From contig JANQQF010000110.1 of assembly GCA_028285035.1 (NCBI GenBank), positions 1 through 64,000 of the forward strand: a DNA stretch of 64,000 nucleotides, given 5' to 3'. Shown in pieces: positions 26,354 to 35,316 of this stretch. This stretch comes from Phycisphaerae bacterium (GTDB lineage: Bacteria; Chloroflexota; Anaerolineae; 4572-78; J111). The stretch's first letter is position 1; each line of letters starts with the position of its first letter. The notes under the pieces are model-generated. The model saw only the letters and a list, made by a program, of their open reading frames with translations, was not told the origin of the DNA and did no database searches. The position numbers and the translations under genes are program-made.

Positions 26354-28606
26354 ATGACTATTAAAAATTATTTGCGATATTTTGGTTTAACAACTCTACT
26401 ATTTTTGATCGGCATAGGTGTAGCTCCTCCAGCTACAGCCCAAGAACAACCTCCTGTTTTGGCCTTCTACTATGCCTGGTTTGATCAGAATACCTGGACA
26501 TCTGGTCAATCGGTGGACTTACCCGCCGAGCCATACCTTTCGGCAGATCGAGTCACGATTGAACGTCATGTGGCTCAGGCCCAAGGGGCAGGTATTAACG
26601 CCTTCATTCAATCCTGGTATGGTCCCCAAGAAACCAACAATCAAACCGAAACTAATTTTCGAATGTTGCTTGATGTCGCTGCTTCGAGTGGGTTTCAAGC
26701 TGCTGTCGATTTTGAAACGGTTGGTCCTTTCTTTGCCGATGCCGCGTCTGTGACAAACGCTCTCAACATCCTTCGGTCAACCCATATGCAACACCCTGCC
26801 TATCTTCGCTATCAAGGAAAACCAGTCGTCTTCTTCTGGCGACAACAGCGTTTTTCTATCGATGAATGGAGCGCAATTCGGCAACAGGTTGATCCTAATC
26901 GAGAAACCTATTGGATTGCGGAAGGCGTGGACATCAGCTACCAATCAATCTTTGATGGGCACCACCTCTACAGCGTAGCTTGGGCCGCTTTACCTGCCGA
27001 CCAATTGGCTAAATGGGGCAATCGCGTCCGAAACTATGAGGCTGAAAATCAAGTCGATCGTTTGTGGGTGGCCACGGCAATGCCTGGTTACGACGATACC
27101 CGTTTACCCCGAGCTGACGCGTTTGCGGTCTCACGCCGGGCCGGCGACTACTATCGAGAAACGTGGCGTGGGGCCGTCGCTAGCCAGCCCGATATGATTA
27201 TTATTACCAGCTTTAATGAGTGGCCCGAAGGAACCCACATTGAACCAAGTGCTAGTTATGGCAATCTCTATCTCGATGTCACCCGCGAACTTGTGACCGA
27301 ACTTCGAGGCAGTGCCCCCGCCGAAGTGAGCATTCAGACAGCTCAAACTGTTCAGACCCAAGAAGCGGCTCAACCTGAGACTGAACAACTGGTACAACCT
27401 GCCGCAGCTGTAGCCCCAGTCGCAGAAAGCCAACCTGAAGAAACGGATGATGTAGTGGTCACTGAAGATCAAACTGAGCCACAAACCGAGTTGGCCGCTC
27501 AGACACCGGACGAACCCTATATTCAAGCCGAAAATATTATAAACGTTCGCAGCGGTCCCAGCACCGATTTTGAGCGTATTGGGCGTTTGGGTGTGGGTGA
27601 TACCTCGGCTGTTTTAGGGCAAAATGAAGCAGGCGATTGGTTACTCATTGAATTTCTGCCTGTCGAAGAAGGTCGTGGTTGGGTGGCTCTTGAGGTTATC
27701 GATTTCTTTGGCGATCAAGCGACAATTCCCGTGGTGGATGATTTGGCCTCGTTGAATGAACTTGAGGCTGAAATTGTATTTCCTACCGCAGATATTCCAG
27801 CGGGTGGGATCAATGTTCGAAGTGGCCCTGGCCTAGATTTTGATCTGTTGGGACGGTTGACTGAAGGGGAAACTGTGACCTTAATTGGTCAGAATGAAAC
27901 TGCCGAGTGGTGGCAGATTGAGTTTGCTGATAGCGAAGATGGTGTGGGCTGGATCACCGCCGCTTTGCTTGAAGTGTCCGAAGATACCTCGCAAGTGCCT
28001 GTTGTTTCGACCACGCGTGAGGATGATGTTTTCCCGACGGTTAGCCCTACGCCGCAACCGCCTGTCTTTGCGGGGCAGATTGCGGCTAATGGCGCAGTCA
28101 ATGTGCGGGCTGAGCCTTCGACCGAGAGTGCCATCGTTGGTGGGCTTTACCTAGACGAAACAGCGAAAGTGCTGTCAATCAGTGAGGATGGGCAATGGTG
28201 GCAAATTGAATTTGCCGCTGGCCCAGAAGGTCTGGCCTGGATCACCACCGAATTCGTCCGATTCCAAGGCGATGAAACGTTGGTGCCAATTTTTGGGCTA
28301 GGTACGGCCACGCCAACGCCAGGCCCGACCGATACCCCAACACCTACCACTGCTGCCGCCGAAGCTACCCCAACTGCTACCCCTGGCGATCTTGAATTTC
28401 CCGCGACCTTTGCTCCCACAGCCACCTCCGAATTTGCCGTCACCTCTGCCGCCATTATTGAGACACGCGGCACTCCTGATCCAAGCTTAACTGATACCTC
28501 AGATGGTGGCTTTTTGCCCGACTGGCAAGCGTTGCCTTGGGGGATTTTGGCTTTGGTTGTGGTGATTGGGTTTATCGCATTCCAATTGATGCGGCAGCGG
28601 AAGTAA
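26354..28606 (+). CDS. GH99-like secreted protein with three SH3b domains and C-terminal anchor
   Basis: The 750-residue protein opens with a signal peptide (LTTLLFLIGIGVAPPATAQ). Residues ~30-325 resemble glycoside hydrolase family 99 (endo-mannosidase/mannanase-like): VLAFYYAWFD, INAFIQSWYGP, and TSFNEWPEGTHIEPS with the likely catalytic Glu pair. Three bacterial SH3 domains follow, each with a GxxNVRSGPSTD-type core (near 385, 470 and 565), which usually bind cell-wall peptides. A Thr/Pro linker and a C-terminal membrane helix end the protein. CGGAG lies 6 nt before the ATG. It may act on surface polysaccharide; activity is inferred. Confidence 0.82.
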   Translation: MTIKNYLRYFGLTTLLFLIGIGVAPPATAQEQPPVLAFYYAWFDQNTWTSGQSVDLPAEPYLSADRVTIERHVAQAQGAGINAFIQSWYGPQETNNQTETNFRMLLDVAASSGFQAAVDFETVGPFFADAASVTNALNILRSTHMQHPAYLRYQGKPVVFFWRQQRFSIDEWSAIRQQVDPNRETYWIAEGVDISYQSIFDGHHLYSVAWAALPADQLAKWGNRVRNYEAENQVDRLWVATAMPGYDDTRLPRADAFAVSRRAGDYYRETWRGAVASQPDMIIITSFNEWPEGTHIEPSASYGNLYLDVTRELVTELRGSAPAEVSIQTAQTVQTQEAAQPETEQLVQPAAAVAPVAESQPEETDDVVVTEDQTEPQTELAAQTPDEPYIQAENIINVRSGPSTDFERIGRLGVGDTSAVLGQNEAGDWLLIEFLPVEEGRGWVALEVIDFFGDQATIPVVDDLASLNELEAEIVFPTADIPAGGINVRSGPGLDFDLLGRLTEGETVTLIGQNETAEWWQIEFADSEDGVGWITAALLEVSEDTSQVPVVSTTREDDVFPTVSPTPQPPVFAGQIAANGAVNVRAEPSTESAIVGGLYLDETAKVLSISEDGQWWQIEFAAGPEGLAWITTEFVRFQGDETLVPIFGLGTATPTPGPTDTPTPTTAAAEATPTATPGDLEFPATFAPTATSEFAVTSAAIIETRGTPDPSLTDTSDGGFLPDWQALPWGILALVVVIGFIAFQLMRQRK

Positions 28607-28624
28607 ATATACGTGGATGAGTGA

Positions 28625-28665
28625 AATGTAACGGACTAAACTTCCTTAATAACGTCCGTTACATT
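28625..28665. repeat. 12-bp perfect inverted repeat
   Basis: AATGTAACGGAC (28625-28636) and GTCCGTTACATT (28654-28665) with a 17-nt loop and no T-run, between convergent genes. A 9-bp direct repeat, GGTAATGCC, follows twice, the second copy abutting the stop of the SUKH gene. It may terminate transcription weakly in both directions. Confidence 0.6.
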
Positions 28666-28713
28666 CTGTCTAATGGTAATGCCTTCATTGATAAGTTATG
28701 TTAACGGTAATGC

Positions 28714-29358
28714 CTATTCGTCCACCTCGTACAATTTCTTCACATCTTCAATAGCGTCATCCAACCAATCATTATACCATTCATAAAAAGTTTGTAACGG
28801 TTTTTTGACTGGTTTAATCCCTGCCCGAATAGTCGAAGGAGGTCTAATCGGACTCCATTCCCCATAAGTGACAGCATCACAGTGAACATCCCATAATGTT
28901 CCGACAAGCTCCCCCTTAGTGACAAGAAATATATCCTCAATTATAGGAATTGCCCCATTCTCAGGGTATAACCCTTCTAACGCAACTTCCCAAACCGGCT
29001 TTATTGATAGTTGCTCAAAACAATTTAGAGCATCTTCTTTGCTAAAAGGAAACGGATTTGCTGGTGATGTACCAGAAATACCTCTAATGACTTTTAAATC
29101 TACTTGCCTTGAGAAGTATTCATCTAGTATTTCCTCTGGAGGATAAAATCCGCCTCCAGGTCCCATTCCGTAACCGACCTCCTGTAAATACTGACGATAC
29201 TCCGATGGCAGTTTAATTCCTAAGTGTTCTTCAAAATCTATTAAACTTGCCTCGGTAAGTTGGATACTCTTATATTGGTACTTTTTAGAATAACGGATTT
29301 TGAATTTTGTATCAATTTGGCGTAACAAAGTCAACTTTTCTTTGATTGTTGAAATCAT
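28714..29358 (-). CDS. SMI1/KNR4 (SUKH) domain protein
   Basis: A 214-residue SUKH-superfamily protein. The hallmark is LTEASLIDFEEHLGIKLPSEYRQYLQEVGYG followed by GFYPPEEILDEY; later a DVHCDAVTYGEWSP-type segment matches the second half of the fold. SUKH proteins are frequent immunity partners of polymorphic toxins, and others are simple regulators. No toxin gene or signal-peptide-bearing neighbour is adjacent, so an immunity role is not supported locally. It starts at an ATG. Confidence 0.82.
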   Translation of the reverse strand: MISTIKEKLTLLRQIDTKFKIRYSKKYQYKSIQLTEASLIDFEEHLGIKLPSEYRQYLQEVGYGMGPGGGFYPPEEILDEYFSRQVDLKVIRGISGTSPANPFPFSKEDALNCFEQLSIKPVWEVALEGLYPENGAIPIIEDIFLVTKGELVGTLWDVHCDAVTYGEWSPIRPPSTIRAGIKPVKKPLQTFYEWYNDWLDDAIEDVKKLYEVDE

Positions 29359-29381
29359 TTGCTTACTCTTTATTTCTCATT

Positions 29382-30575
29382 TTACACTAGTAGATACTCC
29401 GAATACTCACCCCGCATACAATGATCCATACTCATTGCGGCGCTGTAGCCGCCCGCGTTGAATATGCCGAGCAAATCGCCTTCGACCAGCGGGGGCAAGG
29501 GTACATCAACGCCGAGGATGTCGATGGCTTCATTGATGTTGCCAGCAATGGTAACTGGTTGAAGCGTGTCTGTGTCCTTACGGATCAACGGGGTAATGAT
29601 AATCGGAATGCCGTAGAAGGTGGTGAAATTTTGTAGGTTGAAGCCACCATTTACGCCAACAAACGTTGTGCCGCCTTTTTCTTCAACCGTATTCACCTCC
29701 ATAATCAAGCCGCCTGCATCTTTAATCAGATAATCGCCCGGCTCTGCCTGAATTTTGAGATTTCGTGCTTTGGCGTGTTTGGCGATGATGGTTGCCCACT
29801 TGGCCAAATCAAGTGGCTGATCTTGCTCGCGCATCGGTACGCCGAGGCCGCCGCCAATGTCCAGAGTGTCGATTGTGGGACACTGATCAAGGAACCAATG
29901 GGTGCGTTCCAGAATTTGGTCCAGATCATCAAGCTGGTCGCTTAGATAGCCCATCCCGCTGTGAAAGTGTATCGTGTTGATTGTGAGATTGTAGTGCTTG
30001 GCGAGATCAAGGGCTTCTAGATATCGATCTTGGTAGATACCAAATTTGGTCGGTTTTTCACCCGCGTAATGAAATGATTCGTTGTAACCCGTGCCGAGTT
30101 GCGGATTGATCCGCAGGCCAATCGTGCGGCCTGGGCATCGTTCGCCCAAGCGGCGGAGGGTGCTGAGAGAGTCGCAATTAAATTTCACCTGGGGATGGTT
30201 CGCCACCCATTCCAGATCATCATTGGAGACTGAGGTGCCGGTGTAGGAGATTTCGTGCTCCCGAAAACCGGCTTGACGAGCCAGTCGCATTTCACGGGGC
30301 GAGCAGACATCGATCCCACATTGTCCGGTGAGCTTGAGATAGGTGATGAGGGGTAAATAGCGATTGGCTTTGAGGGCAAAGAAAATTTGATGCGAAACAT
30401 TCTGTTGGGTGAGGGCTTCTTTGAGTCGGGTTAAATTAGCTTTCATTCTCGCTGCGCTATAAATGTAGAGGGGTGTTCGGGCCGAGCGGGCTAGGTCAAC
30501 CAGATTTTGTCCGGCAAGATGCAGTTGACTATCGTGGTAATGGAAATCATCGCGCTCCCACCATTGTTGTGTCAT
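29382..30575 (-). CDS. Fold-III PLP-dependent decarboxylase (LysA-like)
   Basis: A 397-residue enzyme of the alanine-racemase/ornithine-decarboxylase fold. The PLP Lys lies in FALKANRYLP; HFHSGMGYLSDQ, DIGGGLGVPM and EPGDYL contact the cofactor phosphate. The C-terminal GIFNAGGYSAAMSMDHCMRG matches the active-site Tyr region. The Cys-Glu-Ser motif normal for diaminopimelate decarboxylase is replaced by GNINEAID, so the substrate may differ. AAAGGAG lies 6 nt before the ATG. It is a single gene followed by the SUKH gene. Alternatives are decarboxylation of another basic or carboxylated amino acid. Confidence 0.82.
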   Translation of the reverse strand: MTQQWWERDDFHYHDSQLHLAGQNLVDLARSARTPLYIYSAARMKANLTRLKEALTQQNVSHQIFFALKANRYLPLITYLKLTGQCGIDVCSPREMRLARQAGFREHEISYTGTSVSNDDLEWVANHPQVKFNCDSLSTLRRLGERCPGRTIGLRINPQLGTGYNESFHYAGEKPTKFGIYQDRYLEALDLAKHYNLTINTIHFHSGMGYLSDQLDDLDQILERTHWFLDQCPTIDTLDIGGGLGVPMREQDQPLDLAKWATIIAKHAKARNLKIQAEPGDYLIKDAGGLIMEVNTVEEKGGTTFVGVNGGFNLQNFTTFYGIPIIITPLIRKDTDTLQPVTIAGNINEAIDILGVDVPLPPLVEGDLLGIFNAGGYSAAMSMDHCMRGEYSEYLLV

Positions 30576-30742
30576 GTGAAGCTCCTTTTAGATTGTTTAA
30601 GAAACTGTTTGAAAACCTAACTTTGCTAGATTGGTCCAGTCTATTAAGAGTAATTGGGGTTAAGATACACCTCCAAACGGTAGATACTACCAAAAAACAG
30701 TGCTGCTGAAGACTGAACCAATCTTTTAAACAAGTTTTAGGA

Positions 30743-30780
30743 AACCAAAAAACGCCCCCAAAGTTGGCGGCGTTTTGGTT
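30743..30780 (-). terminator. Intrinsic terminator of tpx
   Basis: On the minus strand CCAAAACGCC pairs with GGCGTTTTTTGG around a short loop, with a run of six T. It begins 21 nt after the tpx stop codon. Confidence 0.8.
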
Positions 30781-30800
30781 AGAAAATAAAGGTAACTGGT

Positions 30801-31325
30801 TTAGCCAGCAACTTCCTTGAGGGCTGCTAAAGCCGCATCATAGTCAGGGTGCTGAGCGATCTCAGGAACGTATTCAACGTAGCGGACGGTGTCATCAGCG
30901 TCGACGATGAATACAGCGCGTTGTTCGATGCGAAGCTCTTTAATGTGGGTACCATAGGCATCGCCAAAGGACATATTGCGATAATCTGACAACATTTTAA
31001 CGTTTTCAACACCAGCCCCTTCACACCACTGGGCCAATGCGACAGGTAAATCCGCACTGACGGTATAACCGACAACCGAGTCGCCATAGGTGCCGATTTC
31101 TTCATTAAAACGTCGGGTTTGGGCATCGCAAATGCCTGTATTGATTGATGGGACAACGCTGATTAAACGAACTTTGCCTGCACTATCTCCCAGAGAAACC
31201 ATTGCAGGTGAAAACATGTTATCTGATACAGAGAAATCAGGGGCTTTGTCGCCAACTTTCAGCTCATCACCAAGTACGGTGAATGGGTTACCTTTGAGGG
31301 TTACGCCGCCAGCGCGTTCAGACAT
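30801..31325 (-). CDS. tpx: Thiol peroxidase, Tpx-type peroxiredoxin
   Basis: Reduces hydrogen peroxide and alkyl hydroperoxides with electrons from thioredoxin. The 174 residues contain VPSINTGICDAQTRRFNEE, with the peroxidatic Cys in the Tpx-type context (usually S-D-T-x-x-C; here Asn replaces Asp). The resolving Cys lies in QWCEGAGVENVKMLSDY. AAGGAG is 7 nt before the ATG. It is a single-gene unit between two terminators. Confidence 0.95.
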   Translation of the reverse strand: MSERAGGVTLKGNPFTVLGDELKVGDKAPDFSVSDNMFSPAMVSLGDSAGKVRLISVVPSINTGICDAQTRRFNEEIGTYGDSVVGYTVSADLPVALAQWCEGAGVENVKMLSDYRNMSFGDAYGTHIKELRIEQRAVFIVDADDTVRYVEYVPEIAQHPDYDAALAALKEVAG

Positions 31326-31366
31326 TTTGAATCTCCTTAATTTTTATAATTGGGTTATATTTGATC

Positions 31367-31393
31367 AAAAAAGAGCGCTCGTAGGTTGAGCGC
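31367..31393 (-). terminator. Intrinsic terminator after the GT4 gene
   Basis: On the minus strand GCGCTC pairs with GAGCGC around a 7-nt loop and is followed closely by a run of six T. It closes the long minus-strand gene series that begins near 42414. Confidence 0.78.
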
Positions 31394-31447
31394 CCCGATT
31401 ATAGAAGAATTGAGAGTGACTGGCAAACCTGAAATTAGGCCCCTAAA

Positions 31448-32662
31448 TTAGGGCGCATTCAAACGATCAATCAAGGCGATGTAATCCTGACTATGGGTGG
31501 CCCAATTATATCGTTGATTAAACCGATCCGACTCGGTGATCAAGCTTTCGCGCTGAGCGTCATCTTGATAGAGCGTTGAAATCAATTCGGTTAAATGATC
31601 CAAATCCCCTGGCTCATAGAGCTTGATCATTTTGTCATCAAAATGAGCCTCAATGGCTGGGGTGCGAGCGGCAATCACTGGCAAGCCTAGCGCAATATAT
31701 TCCAAAATTTTTGTTGGTAAAATGCCACCTGAAAAGATGTCATTATGGTAGGGGACGACCCCCAGATTAGCCTTGGCGATAAAACGAGGTAACTCCTCGA
31801 TTTCCATAAATTTGGTGCTAAAGTGAACCCGATCAGTTAAGTTAAGCTCTTTTGATAGAGTCACCAAATTATCGTGGGCGTCACCATTGCCGTGGAGAAT
31901 GACGCCAAGATCAGGATATTGATCACGGAGCCGGTCTACGGCCCGGAGAATGGCATCCAGACCGTGTCGTGTGGCTTGTACACCATGGTAGATCAAATAG
32001 AATTTGTCATCACTCAACCCATTTTCTTGAGGCTGCACATCACGGTGAAAGAGGCTGGTATCGGGCACATTCATGACCACGCTACTTTTTTCATCCGGCA
32101 CACCGCGTTCAATTAGCGATTGACGCCAAGGCTCGGTCACGGTGATAACGTGATGGGCAAAACGGCAAGAGATTTGTTCTTGCCAGGTGACAATTTTGAC
32201 AAACCAGTGATCCATAGAGTTGCCGGTTTTTTCAGCATAAAATTCGGGCATCACATCGTGAATATCCAGAATTACTTTAGCGCCACGCAGTTTAGGCCAC
32301 CACGCACAAAATACGAGAAAGTCGGGTAGATTGTGGGCCTGAACAACGCCATACTTTCGCTTACCGTAAAGTCCGTTGAGGGTGAACATTGCCATTAACA
32401 AGAAAAGCACATAGGCAGCTAAACGGCCAAGAAAGCCGGGGAATAAAAAGTCTCGCCCAACGGGCAGGCGATAGACATTGACGCCACGAACAACTTCTTG
32501 TTTCGCTTCTGTTTTTCCTTTGATACAAATTAAATCAACTTCATAGCCTTGGGCGAGAAGGGCTTCGGCTTGGCGTTGCACCCGTGTTTCAGCGAGAGGG
32601 TAGTAGGCGTGAACGACCATGCAGTGTCGTTTAACACTCGACGAGTCTGAGTTGTTAGACAT
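31448..32662 (-). CDS. GT4-family glycosyltransferase
   Basis: A 404-residue retaining GT-B glycosyltransferase. The acceptor-side N-terminal domain has VVHAYYPLAETRVQRQAEAL, and the donor-side C-terminal half contains LIYHGVQATRHGLDAILRAV, FSTKFMEIEELPRFIAKANLG and ILPTKILEYIALGLPVIAA, the family EX7E-type region. A stretch near residue 85 (FLGRLAAYVLFLLMAMFTLNG) may contact the membrane. AAGGA lies 7 nt before the ATG. It follows the adenylation-carrier-thioesterase gene by 38 nt and is the last gene before the terminator, so it may glycosylate the cluster product or belong to exopolysaccharide synthesis. Confidence 0.9.
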   Translation of the reverse strand: MSNNSDSSSVKRHCMVVHAYYPLAETRVQRQAEALLAQGYEVDLICIKGKTEAKQEVVRGVNVYRLPVGRDFLFPGFLGRLAAYVLFLLMAMFTLNGLYGKRKYGVVQAHNLPDFLVFCAWWPKLRGAKVILDIHDVMPEFYAEKTGNSMDHWFVKIVTWQEQISCRFAHHVITVTEPWRQSLIERGVPDEKSSVVMNVPDTSLFHRDVQPQENGLSDDKFYLIYHGVQATRHGLDAILRAVDRLRDQYPDLGVILHGNGDAHDNLVTLSKELNLTDRVHFSTKFMEIEELPRFIAKANLGVVPYHNDIFSGGILPTKILEYIALGLPVIAARTPAIEAHFDDKMIKLYEPGDLDHLTELISTLYQDDAQRESLITESDRFNQRYNWATHSQDYIALIDRLNAP

Positions 32663-32700
32663 AAAGTTATCCTTGTTTACAAAATTAAGTGTAGGCTTAC

Positions 32701-35292
32701 TTAACTATTATTCCGCAAAGTGCTATCAATGCAAGTTTGTAGCTTTCTTGCTAACACTTGCATCCCTTGTTCATCGATTTCGGTGTCATTATCACCCGTC
32801 ACCGTATCATGATTACCAGGGAGTTCGTGTACAGCTGTGCCCGCCTCAGCAAACTTTCGCCATCTTAGCCGAGGATGGCGGACTTCCTCGAGGGTGTCAT
32901 TGGCCAAGAATAGTTGCATCTTGGTAGGGACTGTTTTAGGGGCATATTGACGTAAGGCCCAGGAGTTGGCAATCAACTTTGCTTTGAGCCTTGTGTAATC
33001 TTTTTGGTTAGCGTTATCGAGCCGAGTCAAGGTGCTTGCGTGATGACCCAAACGTCGCGTAAGCCGGCGCATAATGGTTCGGGCAAAACTCATATAGGAG
33101 CTGATACTTGGTCCTCGCGGTGGGGCGGGTTCAATGAGAGCTAAGAGACTAACCTTTTCCCCTTCCGCCTCAAGTTGTCGAGCCATCTCAAAGGCGACCA
33201 CACCGCCAGCACACACCCCTCCGATATAGTAAGGACCTTCGGGTTGCTTTGCCCGAATTTCTTGGAGGTAATGCTCTGCCAGTGCCTCTACTTTAGAGGG
33301 GGCTTCCAAACCATCCTGTAATCCATAAATGGGTTGATCTTTATCCATATACCGAGGCAAGTAATTGAGGTCGGTATAGACATTTCCTAAATTGCCGGGT
33401 AGACAGAAGAATGGTGGTTTGTGACCCTCGGGTTGAAGGGGAATGAGGGAAACAAATTGGGTTGTATCTTCTTCCTGGCGTAATAAATCGGCCAGTTGTT
33501 CGATCGTAGGGGCTTGAAATAGCGTAGATAATGGTAGTTCTCGTCCATAAAACTTTTTGATTTGGGCCAATAGTTGTGAGCTGACCAGAGAGTGCCCACC
33601 AAGATCAAAAAAGTTATCGCGCACGCCAATCGGTTGAATATCTAGTACAACCTCCCACAACTGAACAAGCTGTTTTTCAAGGTCATCCCTTGGAGCAACA
33701 AAGCTGCTAGTCACAGCTGGGCGCGTTTGCTCAACATTGGGTAGGCCTTGTCGATTAATTTTTCCATTTGGAAGTAGCGGCAATGCTTCAAGAAAAACAA
33801 AAGTTGAGGGGACCATGTATTGAGGCAACCGCTCAAAGAGGAAGTCACGTAACGCATTGATAGTTGGCACTGCCCGGGCTTTGGGAACGATGTAAGCAAC
33901 CAGGTGTTTATCACCAACCTTATTATCTCGGGCAACCACTGCTAATTCTTTGATATCGGGATGGGTTAACAAAGTGGCTTCAATTTCACCTAGCTCTACC
34001 CGTTGTCCACGAATTTTAACCTGGAAATCTTTTCGTCCTTGATGGACCAATTGACCATTAGGCAAAAAGCGCCCTAAATCACCTGTATGATAAATACGTT
34101 CTGTACTGTTAGGGACAGATTTAAACTTTTCGGCTGTAAGTTCAGGTTGTTGCCAATAGCCAGCAACCAAATAATCACTTTTAACACAAATTTCGCCAGC
34201 CTCACCATCGGGAACCGGGGTTCCCGTTTCATCAAGCAGTAATATCTCTCGACCTGGGGCGGGATAACCAATGGGGACAAGATCTGAGTCGAGCTCAGTT
34301 TCATGGGTCATTAAGTATCGTGCGATGGTTCCGGTCTCACTTGAACCGAGATTGTTCATAATAATACATTGATCCGAAAAGTGGCGTTTGAATGCCTCTA
34401 TATCCTGTCTTGAGATGGGTTCACCGCCAAGGTGAATATAACGAATATCAGGAAAAATTTCATCGGGCTTAAGGGTGTCTAAAAAGTGACGAAATACGGT
34501 TGGTACTGAATGGTAAATTGTTATTTTTTCATGACGTAACCAATCAGCAATATCAAGAAGACCATCTTTTTTGATGTTGTAAGGAAATGTGGTTGCTCCA
34601 TTAAATAGAGCTCGGAAAATGCCTGTCATACCTGATAGATGACTGAACGAGGAAAACAACGAGAGGCGATCTTGATGCGAAATATGCATCGTGTTGGTAT
34701 GTCCCGCAATGTTATGTAGAATGACACGGTGTGTATAAACAACACCTTTCGGCAGCCCAGTTGAGCCAGAAGTATACATAATGTTAGAAATTGTTTCTGG
34801 CGGAATAGATAACCCTAAATTGTTGGTTGGGGTTGCGGGATCAATTGTATTAATATCAAGAACCGTCAATTGGGATGAGGTAAATGTGTTGGCAAACTGC
34901 TCATGATCTGTTGTGGTTAAAATTAAGCTCGCTTGGGCATCCTCCAAAATGTATTTTACTCGATCTTCGGGATACATGGGGTCTAATGGAACCCAACATC
35001 GGCCTGCTTTTAGAACCCCTACAATCGCAGCTATAAGTGGCGTACCTGGATCAAATAGGAGACCAATGCGCGCTTCCATATCAGAAGATACTGATTGGAT
35101 TGTATGGGCTATTTGGTTTGCCAATTGGTTCAATTGGGCATATGTTACAGTTTCGTTTCGGGTCTTGACCGCAATGTGCTCAGGATAACGGGCGACCTGC
35201 GCTTCAATACGAGCTGGAATTGAACTTTCAATATCTTCGGTTGGAAATTCAATAAAGGGATTGGTGGGCTGAACCAAGTTTTGTTTTGTCAT
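32701..35292 (-). CDS. NRPS-like adenylation-carrier-thioesterase protein
   Basis: From the ATG at 35290-35292 (AAGGA seven nt upstream) the protein has 863 residues and no condensation domain. The adenylation domain (about 15-515) has the ATP loop YTSGSTGLPKGVV, GGEPIS, LGSSETG, YHTGDLGR, and LPNGKINR with the catalytic Lys511. At the A4 region, around SHLSGMTGIFRALFNG, the Asp that normally binds an alpha-amino group is absent. The carrier (about 535-610) has LGGHSL with the phosphopantetheine Ser568. The thioesterase (about 625-860) has GGVCAGG, so its nucleophile is Cys694, and a closing His828 in PGNHDTV. It probably activates, loads and releases or dimerises an acid that is not an ordinary amino acid; the PPTase at 40931 could prime it. 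Confidence 0.93.
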   Translation of the reverse strand: MTKQNLVQPTNPFIEFPTEDIESSIPARIEAQVARYPEHIAVKTRNETVTYAQLNQLANQIAHTIQSVSSDMEARIGLLFDPGTPLIAAIVGVLKAGRCWVPLDPMYPEDRVKYILEDAQASLILTTTDHEQFANTFTSSQLTVLDINTIDPATPTNNLGLSIPPETISNIMYTSGSTGLPKGVVYTHRVILHNIAGHTNTMHISHQDRLSLFSSFSHLSGMTGIFRALFNGATTFPYNIKKDGLLDIADWLRHEKITIYHSVPTVFRHFLDTLKPDEIFPDIRYIHLGGEPISRQDIEAFKRHFSDQCIIMNNLGSSETGTIARYLMTHETELDSDLVPIGYPAPGREILLLDETGTPVPDGEAGEICVKSDYLVAGYWQQPELTAEKFKSVPNSTERIYHTGDLGRFLPNGQLVHQGRKDFQVKIRGQRVELGEIEATLLTHPDIKELAVVARDNKVGDKHLVAYIVPKARAVPTINALRDFLFERLPQYMVPSTFVFLEALPLLPNGKINRQGLPNVEQTRPAVTSSFVAPRDDLEKQLVQLWEVVLDIQPIGVRDNFFDLGGHSLVSSQLLAQIKKFYGRELPLSTLFQAPTIEQLADLLRQEEDTTQFVSLIPLQPEGHKPPFFCLPGNLGNVYTDLNYLPRYMDKDQPIYGLQDGLEAPSKVEALAEHYLQEIRAKQPEGPYYIGGVCAGGVVAFEMARQLEAEGEKVSLLALIEPAPPRGPSISSYMSFARTIMRRLTRRLGHHASTLTRLDNANQKDYTRLKAKLIANSWALRQYAPKTVPTKMQLFLANDTLEEVRHPRLRWRKFAEAGTAVHELPGNHDTVTGDNDTEIDEQGMQVLARKLQTCIDSTLRNNS

Positions 35293-35316
35293 AACCATGT
35301 CCTTGAGCAATGGACA

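Noticed and set aside
28714..29358. Toxin-immunity pair around the SUKH gene
   Set aside because: Neighbours are a decarboxylase and a GH99-like enzyme on convergent strands; no toxin domain was seen.
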